Source: Microbacterium sp. MYb62 | GTDB lineage: Bacteria > Actinomycetota > Actinomycetes > Actinomycetales > Microbacteriaceae | DNA length: 52,006 bases | Reading direction: 5' to 3' | NCBI RefSeq assembly: GCF_002979475.1 | Contig: NZ_PCOY01000027.1 | Location: 1 to 52,006 of the forward strand | Part shown: piece by piece, positions 16,101-24,983 of the stretch | Position numbering within the stretch: the stretch's first letter is position 1 | Layout of the letters: each line of letters begins with the position of its first letter | Translations under genes and position numbers: made by a program | The notes under the pieces: model-generated | The model's database searches: none | Told to the model about the DNA's origin: nothing | The model's input: only the letters and a program-made list of their open reading frames with translations

Positions 16101-17705
16101 TCAGTTCAGCTCCTCGAGGGCCTTGGTCTTGCGGAAGCTGATGATCGAGATCGTCGCGACCACGATGAAGATCAGGATCGTGAAGGCCGAGGCCAAGCCG
16201 TAGTCGCGCGTCTGCCCGGTGAAGGCCACCTTGTAGACCATCGAGATCAGGATGTCGGTGTGCCCGACCGGGATCGACACGTCGCTGAAGCGCGGCCCGC
16301 CCTTGGTGAGCATGTAGATCAGGTTGAAGTTGTTGAAGTTGAACGCGAACGACGAGATCAGCAGCGGCGCGACGGTGACGAGCAGAAGCGGGAGCTTGAT
16401 CCGGCGGAAGACCTGCCACGGGTTCGCGCCGTCCATGACGGCCGCCTCGTTCACATCCTCCGGGATGCCCTGGAGCGCGCCCATGCAGACGAGGAACATG
16501 TAGGGGAAGCCGAGCCACAGGTTCACCAGCAGCACCGACACCTTGGCGAGGGCGGGATCGGTGAGCCACGGGATGGCGGCCCCGCCGAAGATCACCTGGT
16601 TGATGAAGCCGAAGCTCTCGTTCATCATCCCGGCCCAGACCAGCGCCGAGAGGAACGCGGGGAACGCGTAAGGGAGGATCAGGATGATCCGGTACCCGTT
16701 GCGGAACCGCATCCGCGTGTTGTTGAACACCAGCGCGAGCAGGAGCCCCAGGAAGAAGGTCGTCGCGACCGAGATCAGTGCGAACGCGAAGGTCCAGAGC
16801 GTGACCGAGATGAGCGGCCCGCGGATCGAGGAGTCGGTGACCGCCCGCACGAAGTTGTCGAAGCCGACGGTGGTCTGCCACCCCGGCAGCAGCTGCTCGC
16901 CGTCCTCCGCGGTGAACGCCCCCTCGCCGGTGTCGGAGTAGACGATCCCGGTGGTGGTGTCGGTGATGGTGTCGGCGGCCTCGTCATACTCGAGCGTCGA
17001 GACGTACAGGTACCCCTTCTGCCCGTCCGGAGCACGCAGGCTGCCGTCGTTCGGGTCGTCACTGAAGGGGACCGACAGCTTCTCGAGCTCTTCGGAGAGG
17101 GTGAAGACGGTCGCCAGCGGGAGGGTGGTCCATCCGTCGACCGCGACGGCCTGACCTCCCTCGAACTCGGCGTCGACCTCTTCCAGCGGCTGCTCCGCGG
17201 TGCCGAGGAGTGCGTCGCCGGACTCGGGATCGGTCGCGAGCAGGCCGTAGGTGCCGAACTGCTCCACGACGGTGACCGGGTAGGTCGGCGAGTCCTCGAC
17301 CCGCTCCTGCGCCGAGGCGAGGAGTGAGGAGATCGCCTGCTCTTTGGTGCCGTTGTGCCCGGTGCCGTAGTTGGTGAATCCGATGTACCCCGTGTAGAGC
17401 AGGGTGAACACCTGGAACACGATCAGGAAGATGATGCCCGGTGTGAGGTACTTCGCCGCGATGCGCTTGCGGGAGAAGTAGATGTAGTTGACGAGGACGG
17501 CGACCACCACGACGATGCCGAGGATCAGCCACTCCTGGTGGGCGAAGAGCACGAACACCGCATACAGCGCGATCGCGTCGACGACGGCCAGCAGGAGGAT
17601 CTTGAGCAGCATCCAGCCGATCGGGCCCGATGCGGCCTCCGCGATCTTCGCGGCCTGGCGCTGGCGTCTGGTCGGAGGAGCAGTGCGCTCGTCGGTGTCT
17701 GTCAT
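16101..17705 (-). CDS. malF: Maltose-type ABC transporter permease (MalF-like)
   Basis: The 534-residue protein has three N-terminal membrane segments (about 32-125). A large extracytoplasmic domain (about 130-290) follows, then a permease core whose EAA loop reads GIPEDVNEAAVMDGANPWQV. The big periplasmic-type loop is diagnostic of MalF and contacts the sugar-binding protein. ATG 17705 follows GAGGACGAC. It stands between malE and malG, with an imperfect hairpin in the malE-malF gap. Confidence 0.9.
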   Translation of the reverse strand: MTDTDERTAPPTRRQRQAAKIAEAASGPIGWMLLKILLLAVVDAIALYAVFVLFAHQEWLILGIVVVVAVLVNYIYFSRKRIAAKYLTPGIIFLIVFQVFTLLYTGYIGFTNYGTGHNGTKEQAISSLLASAQERVEDSPTYPVTVVEQFGTYGLLATDPESGDALLGTAEQPLEEVDAEFEGGQAVAVDGWTTLPLATVFTLSEELEKLSVPFSDDPNDGSLRAPDGQKGYLYVSTLEYDEAADTITDTTTGIVYSDTGEGAFTAEDGEQLLPGWQTTVGFDNFVRAVTDSSIRGPLISVTLWTFAFALISVATTFFLGLLLALVFNNTRMRFRNGYRIILILPYAFPAFLSALVWAGMMNESFGFINQVIFGGAAIPWLTDPALAKVSVLLVNLWLGFPYMFLVCMGALQGIPEDVNEAAVMDGANPWQVFRRIKLPLLLVTVAPLLISSFAFNFNNFNLIYMLTKGGPRFSDVSIPVGHTDILISMVYKVAFTGQTRDYGLASAFTILIFIVVATISIISFRKTKALEELN

Positions 17706-17722
17706 GTCGTCCTCGTCATGAT

Positions 17723-17758
17723 CCTGCCGAGGCGGGCGGAGAGGCCCACCCCGGCAGG
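17723..17758 (-). terminator. Imperfect hairpin between malE and malF
   Basis: CCTGCCG (17723-17729) pairs with CGGCAGG (17752-17758), and an inner GCGGGC/GCCCAC-type stem extends it. No T-run follows. Such elements often protect the binding-protein mRNA so that it is made in excess over the permeases. Confidence 0.5.
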
Positions 17759-17774
17759 GTCAGTGTGATGGCTG

Positions 17775-18986
17775 TTACTTGATCGCGGCGGTCACGTCGT
17801 CGACGAGCTTCTGCCACGTCGTGGCAGGGTCTGCGCCGTTGATGATGGCGGCCTCGGCCACACCCCAGAACTCCCACACGGCACCCATGGCCGGGATCGC
17901 GGGCATCGGGACGGCCTCGGCACCGACGGCCTGGAACCCGGCGATGATCGGGTCGGCCGCAGCGGTGTCGGCAGCAGCGGTCAGCGCCGGCAGGATGTTG
18001 CCTGCCTCGAAGAGCTCGAGCTGCACGTCTTCGGTGCCGAGGTAGTTGACGAGGAAGTCGTTCGCGGCGACCTTGTTCTTGGACTCCGAGCTGACGAAGA
18101 AGCCCTTCACACCGGCGAACGGCGAAGCGGTCTCACCGGTCGGGCTCGGGATCGGGTCGATCGCGACGTTGATGCCGGCGTCGGTGGCCGCGCCCACGTT
18201 CCACGGTCCGGTCAGCCAGAACGCGGCCGTGCCGTCGAGGAACTGCTGCTTGGCGATCTCGCCGTCGACGTCGGTGTTGAGCACACCTGCGGCGCCCTGC
18301 ACACCCAGCCAGTCGGCGAAGGCGAAGCCGCCCTCGCTGCCGAGCTGGAGGTCGGTGGGGTCGTAGCTCCCGCTGTCATCGGTACCGAAGACCGGGGCGC
18401 CGAACGCCGTCTGGAACGGGTACAGGTGGTACGGGTTGCCCTCGGTGCCCTGCTCGACGACGAACGAGCCCTTCGAGAGCATGTCGTCGAAGCTGGTCGC
18501 CGCGGCGGGGACGAGGTCGGCGTTGCGGAGCACGGCGATGTTCTCGACGGCATACGGGAGCATGTAGACGGTGCCGTCGTAGGTGGCTGCCTGCAGCGCG
18601 ACCGGCAGGTAGTCCTCGGAGCTGTCACCGAGCTCGATCGGTGCGACCACGCCGTTCGTGGAGAGCTCTCCCAGCCAGTCGTGCGCGCCCATGACCACGT
18701 CGGGGCCCTTGCCGGTCGGCACCTGCTGGATGAAGTCGTCCTTCATGTCGTCGACCGACTTGCCGACGAGCTCGACCTTCACGCCGGTCTTGTCCTCGTA
18801 GGCGTCTGCGGCGTTCTGCAGCGCGTCGACGCGCTCGGCGTCGACCCAGACGACCAGCTTCCCGCCGTCGTCGGAGCCTGCGGAGGAGTCGTCGCCGCTG
18901 GTCCCCGTGGAGCAGCCGGCAAGCGTCAGAGTCGAAACGATGGCGATCGCGCCTGCGGCGGCGATGCCCCTCTTGTTCACCTTCAT
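17775..18986 (-). CDS. malE: Maltose-type ABC transporter substrate-binding lipoprotein (MalE-like)
   Basis: The 403-residue secreted lipoprotein has a signal MKVNKRGIAAAGAIAIVSTL and a LAGC lipobox with Cys25 as the lipid anchor. The mature part has the MalE pattern: KLVVWVD, DMKDDFIQQVPTGKGPDVVMG in two blocks, YMLPYAVENIA and AFWLTGPWN. It captures sugar outside the cell for MalF and MalG. ATG 18986 has AGAGAGG upstream. The promoter and LacI-type operators lie at 19025-19068 and 19123-19136. Confidence 0.9.
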   Translation of the reverse strand: MKVNKRGIAAAGAIAIVSTLTLAGCSTGTSGDDSSAGSDDGGKLVVWVDAERVDALQNAADAYEDKTGVKVELVGKSVDDMKDDFIQQVPTGKGPDVVMGAHDWLGELSTNGVVAPIELGDSSEDYLPVALQAATYDGTVYMLPYAVENIAVLRNADLVPAAATSFDDMLSKGSFVVEQGTEGNPYHLYPFQTAFGAPVFGTDDSGSYDPTDLQLGSEGGFAFADWLGVQGAAGVLNTDVDGEIAKQQFLDGTAAFWLTGPWNVGAATDAGINVAIDPIPSPTGETASPFAGVKGFFVSSESKNKVAANDFLVNYLGTEDVQLELFEAGNILPALTAAADTAAADPIIAGFQAVGAEAVPMPAIPAMGAVWEFWGVAEAAIINGADPATTWQKLVDDVTAAIK

Positions 18987-19024
18987 TGGTGTGTGCCTCT
19001 CTCAGTGCTGATCACCTGCAAGGA

Positions 19025-19068
19025 CTGCAAGCGCTTACAGTATGCATCGAAATCAGCGGTTTTCGCAA
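19025..19068 (-). promoter_or_regulatory. malE promoter covered by a LacI-family operator
   Basis: On minus, TTGCGA (19068-19063), 18 nt, then CATACT (19044-19039) form the promoter. The near-palindrome CTGCAAGCGCTTACAG (19025-19040) overlaps the -10 and start site. Its AAGCGCTT core is the LacI/MalR operator core, so a repressor there would block transcription. No LacI gene is in the window. Confidence 0.75.
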
Positions 19069-19122
19069 TGAGAGAGGGCGTTGATATCAACCCGTGACCG
19101 TGCGCTTCGAGGATTCGAGCTG

Positions 19123-19136
19123 TGAAAACGCTTCCA
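19123..19136. promoter_or_regulatory. Second LacI-type operator
   Basis: TGAAAACGCTTCCA is a degenerate copy of the same core, about 98 nt upstream of the first site. Paired sites could allow DNA looping or co-operative binding. Confidence 0.5.
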
Positions 19137-19256
19137 AGACGGCAGGAAAGTGCGCAGGCCTCCCTCGCCGCGGCGCGGTACTGATCGCGCGGGCGCAGGG
19201 CTGCTTTCACCCTGGATGAGGCGGGCTCTATCGCGTCGCCCCCAAGATCACGGCGA

Positions 19257-19703
19257 TCAGGAGCAATCCCGGATGACGCGATCTATCCAGTCACGCCGCG
19301 GCAGGGTGAAGATGGCTTCGCGGGAGAACCAGCCGAGTTCGATGATCTCGTCGAGGTCCGGTGTCGCCTCACTGAGCAGTTCGCACTCGTACGCGATCGT
19401 CACGTATCCGACCTGGTCGCCGTTCGGATAGGTGACCAGCAGAGGCTCACCGCCATAGGCACCGACGACGCCGGTGATCCGGATTCGCGCTCCCGTCTCT
19501 TCGAAGACTTCGCGGGCGACGGCATCCGACGGCTCCTCGTCGGGTTCGATGCCCCCGCCGATCAGACTCCAGAGCCCGGAATGCGCATGTCGGGCCAGCA
19601 GGAACCGCTCGCCGTCGCGGATCACAGCCGTGACTCCGGGGAGCAGCAGGAAATCGTGTCCGATCTGCGCACGAATCGACTGGACGTAGGGAGACATCGG
19701 CAT
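19257..19703 (-). CDS. Nudix hydrolase
   Basis: The 148-residue protein has a complete Nudix box, with the GX5EX7REUXEEXGU pattern met by GGIEPDEEPSDAVAREVFEE and then TGA. The catalytic Glu pair is present. These enzymes cleave nucleoside-diphosphate-linked compounds with magnesium. ATG 19703 lies exactly 6 nt after TAGACT (19710-19715) on minus, so the mRNA is probably leaderless; an ATG two codons later is a close alternative. The specific substrate cannot be read from sequence. It stands alone between the mal operon and yajQ. Confidence 0.9.
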   Translation of the reverse strand: MPMSPYVQSIRAQIGHDFLLLPGVTAVIRDGERFLLARHAHSGLWSLIGGGIEPDEEPSDAVAREVFEETGARIRITGVVGAYGGEPLLVTYPNGDQVGYVTIAYECELLSEATPDLDEIIELGWFSREAIFTLPRRDWIDRVIRDCS

Positions 19704-19709
19704 CGAAGC

Positions 19710-19715
19710 AGTCTA
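19710..19715 (-). promoter_or_regulatory. -10 element, leaderless start of the Nudix gene
   Basis: TAGACT on minus, 6 nt before ATG 19703. Confidence 0.55.
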
Positions 19716-19785
19716 GGCATCGTTCTCCCGGCCTCTTCGGCTGTGCCCCCAGGAGCCCCACGCGACAGATGCGGATGCCCCCGGT

Positions 19786-19791
19786 TACAGT
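19786..19791 (+). promoter_or_regulatory. -10 element, leaderless start of yajQ
   Basis: TACAGT, 6 nt before ATG 19798. Confidence 0.55.
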
Positions 19792-19797
19792 TGACAT

Positions 19798-20286
19798 ATG
19801 GCTGACAGCTCATTTGACATCGTCTCGAAGGTCGATCACCAGGAGGCCGAGAACGCTCTGAACCAGGCCCGCAAGGAGATCGAGCAGCGCTACGACTTCA
19901 AGGGCACCGGTGCATCGATCGCCTGGAGCGGTGAGAGCATCCTCATCATCGCGAACACCGAGGAGCGGGCGAAGGCCGTCCTCGACGTGTTCCAGTCCAA
20001 GCTCATCAAGCGCGGGATCTCGCTGAAGAGCCTCGAGTCGGGCGACCCGTTCGCCAGCGGCAAGGAGTTCCGCATCGTCTCGACGCTCAAGGACGGCATC
20101 TCCTCGGAGAACGCGAAGAAGATCAACAAGATCATCCGCGACGAGGGCCCCAAGGGCGTCAAGAGCCAGATCCAGGGCGACGAGCTGCGCGTGCAGTCCA
20201 AGAGCCGCGATGACCTGCAGCAGGTCATCGCCCTGCTCAAGGGCGCAGACCTCGACCTCGATCTGCAGTTCATCAACTACCGGTAG
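19798..20286 (+). CDS. yajQ: YajQ family nucleotide-binding protein
   Basis: The 162-residue protein starts MADSSFDIVSKVDHQEAENA and contains RYDFKGT and the C-terminal DLQQVIALLKGADLDLDLQF. Together they define the YajQ/UPF0234 family. Family members bind nucleotides, and some bind cyclic di-GMP and act as effectors; whether this one does is unknown. It is a single-gene unit with its own leaderless promoter and a perfect terminator hairpin at 20305-20341. Confidence 0.95.
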   Translation: MADSSFDIVSKVDHQEAENALNQARKEIEQRYDFKGTGASIAWSGESILIIANTEERAKAVLDVFQSKLIKRGISLKSLESGDPFASGKEFRIVSTLKDGISSENAKKINKIIRDEGPKGVKSQIQGDELRVQSKSRDDLQQVIALLKGADLDLDLQFINYR

Positions 20287-20304
20287 TCCCTGCACTGCGG
20301 GACG

Positions 20305-20341
20305 GAGGGAGGTCGGATGCCACGGGCATCCGACCTCCCTC
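20305..20341 (+). terminator. Terminator of yajQ
   Basis: GAGGGAGGTCGGATGC (20305-20320) pairs perfectly with its complement at 20326-20341 around CACGG, a 16-bp stem. TCGCTTCCCC follows, so the T-run is weak. Confidence 0.7.
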
Positions 20342-20731
20342 TCGCTTCCCCTGGATTGCATACCGATATATGGGTTCCGGTACCCAAGACTGGAAGCGGT
20401 CGACTCGATGCGACCGACGACGCGAACGCCGCGTGACGCACTGCCGTCGTTCGGCTACGTGATTTTCGGGATTGCGAGCTTGCCCTCGTGGGGACGAGGC
20501 CGCGGCAGTTCCATGCGCTCGCGTCTTCGGTGGCCGGCGGATGCTCAGCATCCGCCGGCCACGGAACCACGAGTACAGAAGACCCCTCCCCGACTCGTGC
20601 AGCGCGCCCCCACGCGGACCACGGCGCCGGAGAGGCGATATTGGCATCCGACGCGACTTCATGATGTAGTTGCCCTCCCGGGCGAATCATGGGGCGCTCC
20701 GGGACGAGAACGGCAACTGGGGGCAGGATCC
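20342..20731. other. Spacer with a strong hairpin, no clear gene
   Basis: No convincing gene is seen in this 390-nt gap. The frame of the downstream GntR gene stays open through it, but the extra residues look like random GC-rich translation. It holds one perfect 14-bp hairpin at 20531-20561 and a near-palindrome GGGTTCCGGTACCC around 20370-20384 next to an AT-rich patch (GATATATGG). These could be promoter and leader elements of the GntR gene. Confidence 0.4.
20531..20561. terminator. Perfect 14-bp hairpin upstream of the GntR gene
   Basis: TGGCCGGCGGATGC (20531-20544) pairs with GCATCCGCCGGCCA (20548-20561) around TCA. No T-run follows. It may be an attenuator in a long GntR leader or an orphan terminator. 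Confidence 0.4.
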
Positions 20732-21364
20732 ATGGGGACAATCGGATCGACGAATATCGGCGAGAGCAAGCAGCTGCTCGCCGAGGAGGTCTTCCACCAC
20801 ATCGGCAGGCAGATCATCGATGGAACACTGGCCGAGGGCGAGCGCATCCGCGATGTCGACGTCGCCGAAGAGCTGCACGTGTCACGGACACCGGTGCGCG
20901 AGGCACTCCAACGACTGGAGCGCCTGGGCATGGTGACGATGTACCCGAGCAGGTACACGGAGGTCACCGCGGTGACCTCGGAGACGATCGCGCAGTCGCT
21001 CGAGTTCGCCGGGTACCAGGCGGGGATCGCCGCCCGACTGGCGGTGCCGCGGATGACGTCCGCACAGCGCGAGCACGCCCTCAGACTCACGACCGCGATG
21101 CACGTCGCGCTGGACGACGGCACGACCACCTCGAGTGCCCGGTGGGCGGTGTTCGCCTACCTCGGCGAGCACAGCGGCAACACGCAGCACCGGACCCTCA
21201 TCGAAGACACGAGCATGGTCCTGCACCGCAACCTCCGGGACTGGGCGGTCCCCACGTCGGATCGCGGTCGGATGGGACAGGTGTACGAGGAATTCCTCGA
21301 CGCCGTCCGCGTCGGCGACGGCGAAGCCGCGGAGCGCCTCGTCCGGGCGATGTACTACCTGTGA
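20732..21364 (+). CDS. GntR family transcriptional regulator
   Basis: The 210-residue protein has an N-terminal winged helix: EEVFHHIGRQIIDGTLAEGE, then RIRDVDVAEELHVSRTPVREALQRLERLGMV. This is the exact GntR/FadR signature. The C-terminal part (about 85-210) is helical, as in FCD-type effector domains, but it is short and its metal-binding His pattern is not clear. ATG 20732 has GGCAGGA 5 nt upstream. No obvious target operon adjoins it: the next gene is convergent. The effector is unknown. Confidence 0.85.
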   Translation: MGTIGSTNIGESKQLLAEEVFHHIGRQIIDGTLAEGERIRDVDVAEELHVSRTPVREALQRLERLGMVTMYPSRYTEVTAVTSETIAQSLEFAGYQAGIAARLAVPRMTSAQREHALRLTTAMHVALDDGTTTSSARWAVFAYLGEHSGNTQHRTLIEDTSMVLHRNLRDWAVPTSDRGRMGQVYEEFLDAVRVGDGEAAERLVRAMYYL

Positions 21365-21370
21365 CGTGCG

Positions 21371-22378
21371 TCAGCCCGCGGAACGCCACCCCGTGACCCA
21401 TCGGTCCAGCCGACGATAGGCGTCCTCTCTGGCCTCGTGCCGGGAGAGGAAGACATCGTGCAGGGCGCCGTCGATGCGCTCCACCGTGACCGTCGATCCG
21501 AGCCGGAGCGCCGCACGGGCGATGTCGTCGACGACGAGCACCGAATCGGCGGAGGTGAGGTCCTCGGACCACCGCGTGGGCGGGACGAACCGTGTCGAGA
21601 GCAGCACGCACACGGGCGCGGTGATCGACAGTCCCGCCGCCACGGTCTTGTGCCCGGAGAGGATCGCGTGCAGCCACCCTGCGTACACGGCCATGGTCTG
21701 CGCCGGGCGCCACTGCAGGTTCACGTCCATCGGGTCGTCGGGGTCGGCGACCTCCTCCTGTGCCCGCGTGTAGAAGCCGAGATCCACCTGGGGTGCGGCC
21801 TCCATCGGCCAGATCCTCGCCTGCAGTTCGATCATCGGCGCGATCGCCGCCCTCGCCGGAGCGAACTGGAACTCCAGCCACGGACTGTTCAGGATCACGG
21901 CATCAGCGGCATCCGGATGGCGCGAGGCCCACAGGCTCAGCGTGAGGCCACCGGTGGAGTGTCCGAGCAGGACGAGGCGTCGGCCGGACTGAGTCCCGCC
22001 CTCCCCGCGACCCATCGCCACGAGCGCGGCCCCGATGTCCTCGTCGTAGGTGGCGAGGTCGGCGACGTAGCCGGGAGTCTGCCCCTCGCGGAGACTGCGA
22101 CCGTACTTGCGCAGGTCGAGTGCGAAGAAGCGTGCGCCGCGGGACGACCAGAAACGGGCGAGCCGCTTCTGGAAGAAGTAGTCGGACCAGCCGTGCACGT
22201 ACAGCACGTCCACCCCGTCGAGGAGCGGTCGACGTCCGCGCACCCGCTCCCACCAGCTCGGCTCGGTCGGGAGCGCGCGGACCAGAGTCGCGACCACCGG
22301 CCCCTGGTCATCGGTGCCGAGATCGAGCGTGAGCTGCTGGAACTCGTCGCCGAGCACATCAGGGACCCAATCGGCCAT
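21371..22378 (-). CDS. Alpha/beta hydrolase (serine aminopeptidase S33/lysophospholipase type)
   Basis: The 335-residue protein shows VDVLYVHGWSDYFFQKRLAR (oxyanion strand) and FFALDLRKYGRS. The nucleophile elbow VLLGHSTGGLT carries the catalytic Ser, and a C-terminal HD within GALHDVFLSRHEA is the likely catalytic His. No signal peptide is seen, so it is probably cytoplasmic. ATG 22378 follows GGGGGAGGAACGC. It is the last gene of the minus-strand run that includes fprA and menG. The natural ester substrate is unknown. Confidence 0.85.
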   Translation of the reverse strand: MADWVPDVLGDEFQQLTLDLGTDDQGPVVATLVRALPTEPSWWERVRGRRPLLDGVDVLYVHGWSDYFFQKRLARFWSSRGARFFALDLRKYGRSLREGQTPGYVADLATYDEDIGAALVAMGRGEGGTQSGRRLVLLGHSTGGLTLSLWASRHPDAADAVILNSPWLEFQFAPARAAIAPMIELQARIWPMEAAPQVDLGFYTRAQEEVADPDDPMDVNLQWRPAQTMAVYAGWLHAILSGHKTVAAGLSITAPVCVLLSTRFVPPTRWSEDLTSADSVLVVDDIARAALRLGSTVTVERIDGALHDVFLSRHEAREDAYRRLDRWVTGWRSAG

Positions 22379-22440
22379 GCGTTCCTCCCCCGTCGTGGCC
22401 AGGCTAGCCGAGACGCGGTCGGGACAGGCGGACGACGGCG

Positions 22441-23814
22441 CTACTCGCCGCGCGAGACCCGCACCATCTCGTCACGCGGGACGACCTTGACGCGGGCGCG
22501 CTCCTCCGGAGCGCCGAGAGCGATTTCGTGCTCGTCGAGGCGGTGCCATCCGTCCAGGTCAGTCCAGCGCACGCCCCGCTCCTGCAGCAGCGCGACGATC
22601 GACTCCTCGGAGGGGTCCTCCGGGTGCCACCACGACCCCTGGTCGTTGATGATGTGCCGCACGGTCTCCATCGCGTCGGACTTGGTGTGTCCGATCAGCC
22701 CCACAGGGCCGCGCTTGATCCAGCCGGTCGCATAGATGCCGGAGACGCGCTCGTTGGAATCCTTCGCGAGCACCTGTCCCTCGCGGTTCGGGATCACACC
22801 GTGCTTCTTGTCGAACGGCACCCCGGGCAGCGGAGAGCCGAAATAGCCGATGGCGCGGTAGAGCGCCTGGAGGGGCACCTCGCGCATCTCTCCGGTGCCG
22901 ACGGCGCCACCCTGTCCGTCGGGCTGGGTGCGCTCGTACACGAGCCCGGCGACGCGCCCGTTCTCGTCCTTGCGCACCTCGACGGGCTTCGCCCAGAAAT
23001 GCAGGTGCAGTCGCCGCGAGGCAGTACCGCCGGCGTTGTTCACCGAGTCGCGCTTGCGCCAGGACTGCAGGATGCGGTCGATGACCATGACCTGCTTGTT
23101 GCTGGCCACAGCATCCTTCGACGCCTCGTCGTAGTCGAAGTCCTCGTCGTAGACGACCATGTCGACATCGCGGAGCTCGCCGAGCTCGCGGAGTTCGAGT
23201 GGGGTGAACTTCACCTGCGCGGGACCGCGGCGGCCGAACACGTGCACGTCGGTGATCCGGCTGGCCTCGAGGCCCTCGTAGACGTTCGCCGGCACCTCTG
23301 TGACCAGGAGGTCCTCAGCGTGCTTAGCGAGCATGCGGGCGACGTCGAGCGCGACGTTGCCGTTGCCGAGCACGCCGACCGAGGCGGCATCCAGCGGCCA
23401 CTCGCGCGGGACGTCGGGGTGTCCGTCGAACCAGCTGACGTAGTCGGCGGCGCCGTAGGACCCGACGGCGTCGATCCCGGGGATGTCCATCGAGGTGTCG
23501 CGGATCGCGCCGGTCGCGAAGATCACGGCGTTGTAGTGCTTCTTGAGGTCATCGAGCGTGATGTCCTCGCCGAAGCGGACGTTCCCGAACAGCCGGATGT
23601 CTCCGCGGTCGAGCACGTCGCGAAGAGCCGTGATGATGCCCTTGATGCGGGGGTGGTCGGGCGCGACGCCGTAGCGCACCAGCCCGTACGGTGCGGGGAG
23701 CTGTTCGAAGAGGTCGATCGAGACGTCGAACTTGCGCTCGGCCTTCAGCAGGATGTCCGCGGCGTAGATGCCCGCGGGGCCCGCACCGACGATGGCCAGT
23801 CTGAGCTTGGTCAT
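22441..23814 (-). CDS. fprA: Ferredoxin/ferredoxin-NADP reductase, FprA/adrenodoxin-reductase type
   Basis: The 457-residue flavoenzyme has an N-terminal FAD site LAIVGAGPAGIYAADIL, then APYGLVRYGVAPDHP. GNGNVALDVAR is the NADPH-binding site, and GRRGPAQVKFTPLELRELG and GWIKRGPVGLIGHTKSDA follow. This is the complete motif set of the FprA group, which passes electrons between NADPH and ferredoxin. ATG 23814 has GGA/CCTCCC-type ribosome sequence upstream. It lies 61 nt after the polyprenyl synthase gene on the same strand. Its partner ferredoxin is not in the window. Confidence 0.93.
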   Translation of the reverse strand: MTKLRLAIVGAGPAGIYAADILLKAERKFDVSIDLFEQLPAPYGLVRYGVAPDHPRIKGIITALRDVLDRGDIRLFGNVRFGEDITLDDLKKHYNAVIFATGAIRDTSMDIPGIDAVGSYGAADYVSWFDGHPDVPREWPLDAASVGVLGNGNVALDVARMLAKHAEDLLVTEVPANVYEGLEASRITDVHVFGRRGPAQVKFTPLELRELGELRDVDMVVYDEDFDYDEASKDAVASNKQVMVIDRILQSWRKRDSVNNAGGTASRRLHLHFWAKPVEVRKDENGRVAGLVYERTQPDGQGGAVGTGEMREVPLQALYRAIGYFGSPLPGVPFDKKHGVIPNREGQVLAKDSNERVSGIYATGWIKRGPVGLIGHTKSDAMETVRHIINDQGSWWHPEDPSEESIVALLQERGVRWTDLDGWHRLDEHEIALGAPEERARVKVVPRDEMVRVSRGE

Positions 23815-23875
23815 GGGAGGTCCTTTCGTGTGCCGTCGCAACCGTGGCGCGGCCCGACGGGCCGCCCGCACAGAT

Positions 23876-24937
23876 TCAGCTGGAGCGTTCGGCGAGGGTC
23901 TCTGCGAATCGGGTCAGCGCCTCGCGCACGGTGCCGCGCGGGAGGGGTTCGAGGGCGTCGACGGCATCCTGCGTCCACGCGTGCGCGAGTTCGAGGGTCT
24001 TCTGCGTCACCGCATGGTCGCGCAGCTCGTCCAACGGCCCGTCGAGGATCGCGGGATCGGCGCCGTCGGCGATCAGGGCGACCCCGTCATCGATCCGGGC
24101 CGCGAGGTCGACGGAGACCGCATCGGATTCGGCCTTCAGCAACAGGTAGGGCATGGTCGGCACGCCGGCGCGGAGGTCGGTACCGGGGACCTTGCCGGTC
24201 TCCTCCGGCTTGGCCGAGAGGTCGATCACGTCGTCGAGCAGCTGGAACGCGACGCCGATCTTCTCGCCGTACACCCGCAGCGGCTCCTCGAGAGCTGCGG
24301 GCGCGTTGGAGAAGATCACGCCGCCCTGCGTGGCTGCGGCGATCAGCGAACCCGTCTTGTCGGCGAGCACCTGGATGTAGAACGCGATCGGGTCGTCACC
24401 CGGCTGCGGGCCGAGGGTCTCGTGCATCTGACCGAGCACGAGACGCTCGAACGTGTCCGCCTGGAGCCGGATCGCCCGTTCGCCCAGTCGTGACATCAAC
24501 TGGCTGGCGCGGGAGAACAGGATGTCGCCCGTGAGGATCGCGATGTTGTTGCCCCACACGGCATGCGCCGCCGGCACTCCGCGGCGACGGTCGGCGCCGT
24601 CCATCACATCGTCGTGGTACAGAGAACCCAGGTGGGTGATCTCCAGCGCCTTGGCGACGTCGATGACCTCGGAAGTGTTGCCGTCGCCGAGCTGCGCGGC
24701 GAGGAGGGTGAGCACCGGGCGGATGCGCTTGCCGCCCGCCTCGTACAGATAGCGGCTGGCGGCATCGGCCAGGGGGTCGGCGACGCGGACGTCGTCAGCC
24801 AGACCGGTCTCGACGAGCTCCAGCCCGTCTTCGATGGCGCGCGCGACGCGTCGGGCTGCAGGGCCGATGAAGACGCGATCACTGAAGCCGAGACGGCTCG
24901 CCAGTCGCGAACCCGGGGCGATGGGGCTCGAAGTCAC
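23876..24937 (-). CDS. Polyprenyl (heptaprenyl/octaprenyl-type) diphosphate synthase
   Basis: The 353-residue protein has the first Asp-rich motif DDVMD at residues 109-113 in LYHDDVMDGADRRRG, and the second motif DDVID in FQLLDDVIDL. GGKRIRP lies near residue 68. These are the hallmarks of trans-prenyl synthases that extend farnesyl or geranylgeranyl diphosphate with isopentenyl units. The likely product is the menaquinone side chain, given menG directly upstream. GTG 24937 lies 6 nt after TAGGCT on minus, so it may also be transcribed alone. Chain length cannot be read reliably from sequence. Confidence 0.9.
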   Translation of the reverse strand: MTSSPIAPGSRLASRLGFSDRVFIGPAARRVARAIEDGLELVETGLADDVRVADPLADAASRYLYEAGGKRIRPVLTLLAAQLGDGNTSEVIDVAKALEITHLGSLYHDDVMDGADRRRGVPAAHAVWGNNIAILTGDILFSRASQLMSRLGERAIRLQADTFERLVLGQMHETLGPQPGDDPIAFYIQVLADKTGSLIAAATQGGVIFSNAPAALEEPLRVYGEKIGVAFQLLDDVIDLSAKPEETGKVPGTDLRAGVPTMPYLLLKAESDAVSVDLAARIDDGVALIADGADPAILDGPLDELRDHAVTQKTLELAHAWTQDAVDALEPLPRGTVREALTRFAETLAERSS

Positions 24938-24943
24938 GGCTCC

Positions 24944-24949
24944 AGCCTA
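24944..24949 (-). promoter_or_regulatory. -10 element, leaderless start of the polyprenyl synthase gene
   Basis: TAGGCT on minus, 6 nt before GTG 24937. Confidence 0.5.
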
Positions 24950-24983
24950 CCTGCGTCGGGTGTGGCCGTTTCGCCCCGGCGAT

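Noticed and set aside
14477..17327. Large plus-strand frames opposite malF, malG and padR
   Set aside because: Rich in Arg/Asp/His repeats and antisense to well-supported genes.
20210..20731. Longer GntR start
   Set aside because: The frame is open upstream, but the added residues have no family match, and hairpins and the yajQ end lie within it.
20342..20731. Possible tRNA in the gap
   Set aside because: No GTTCRANYC-type T-arm and no cloverleaf could be found.
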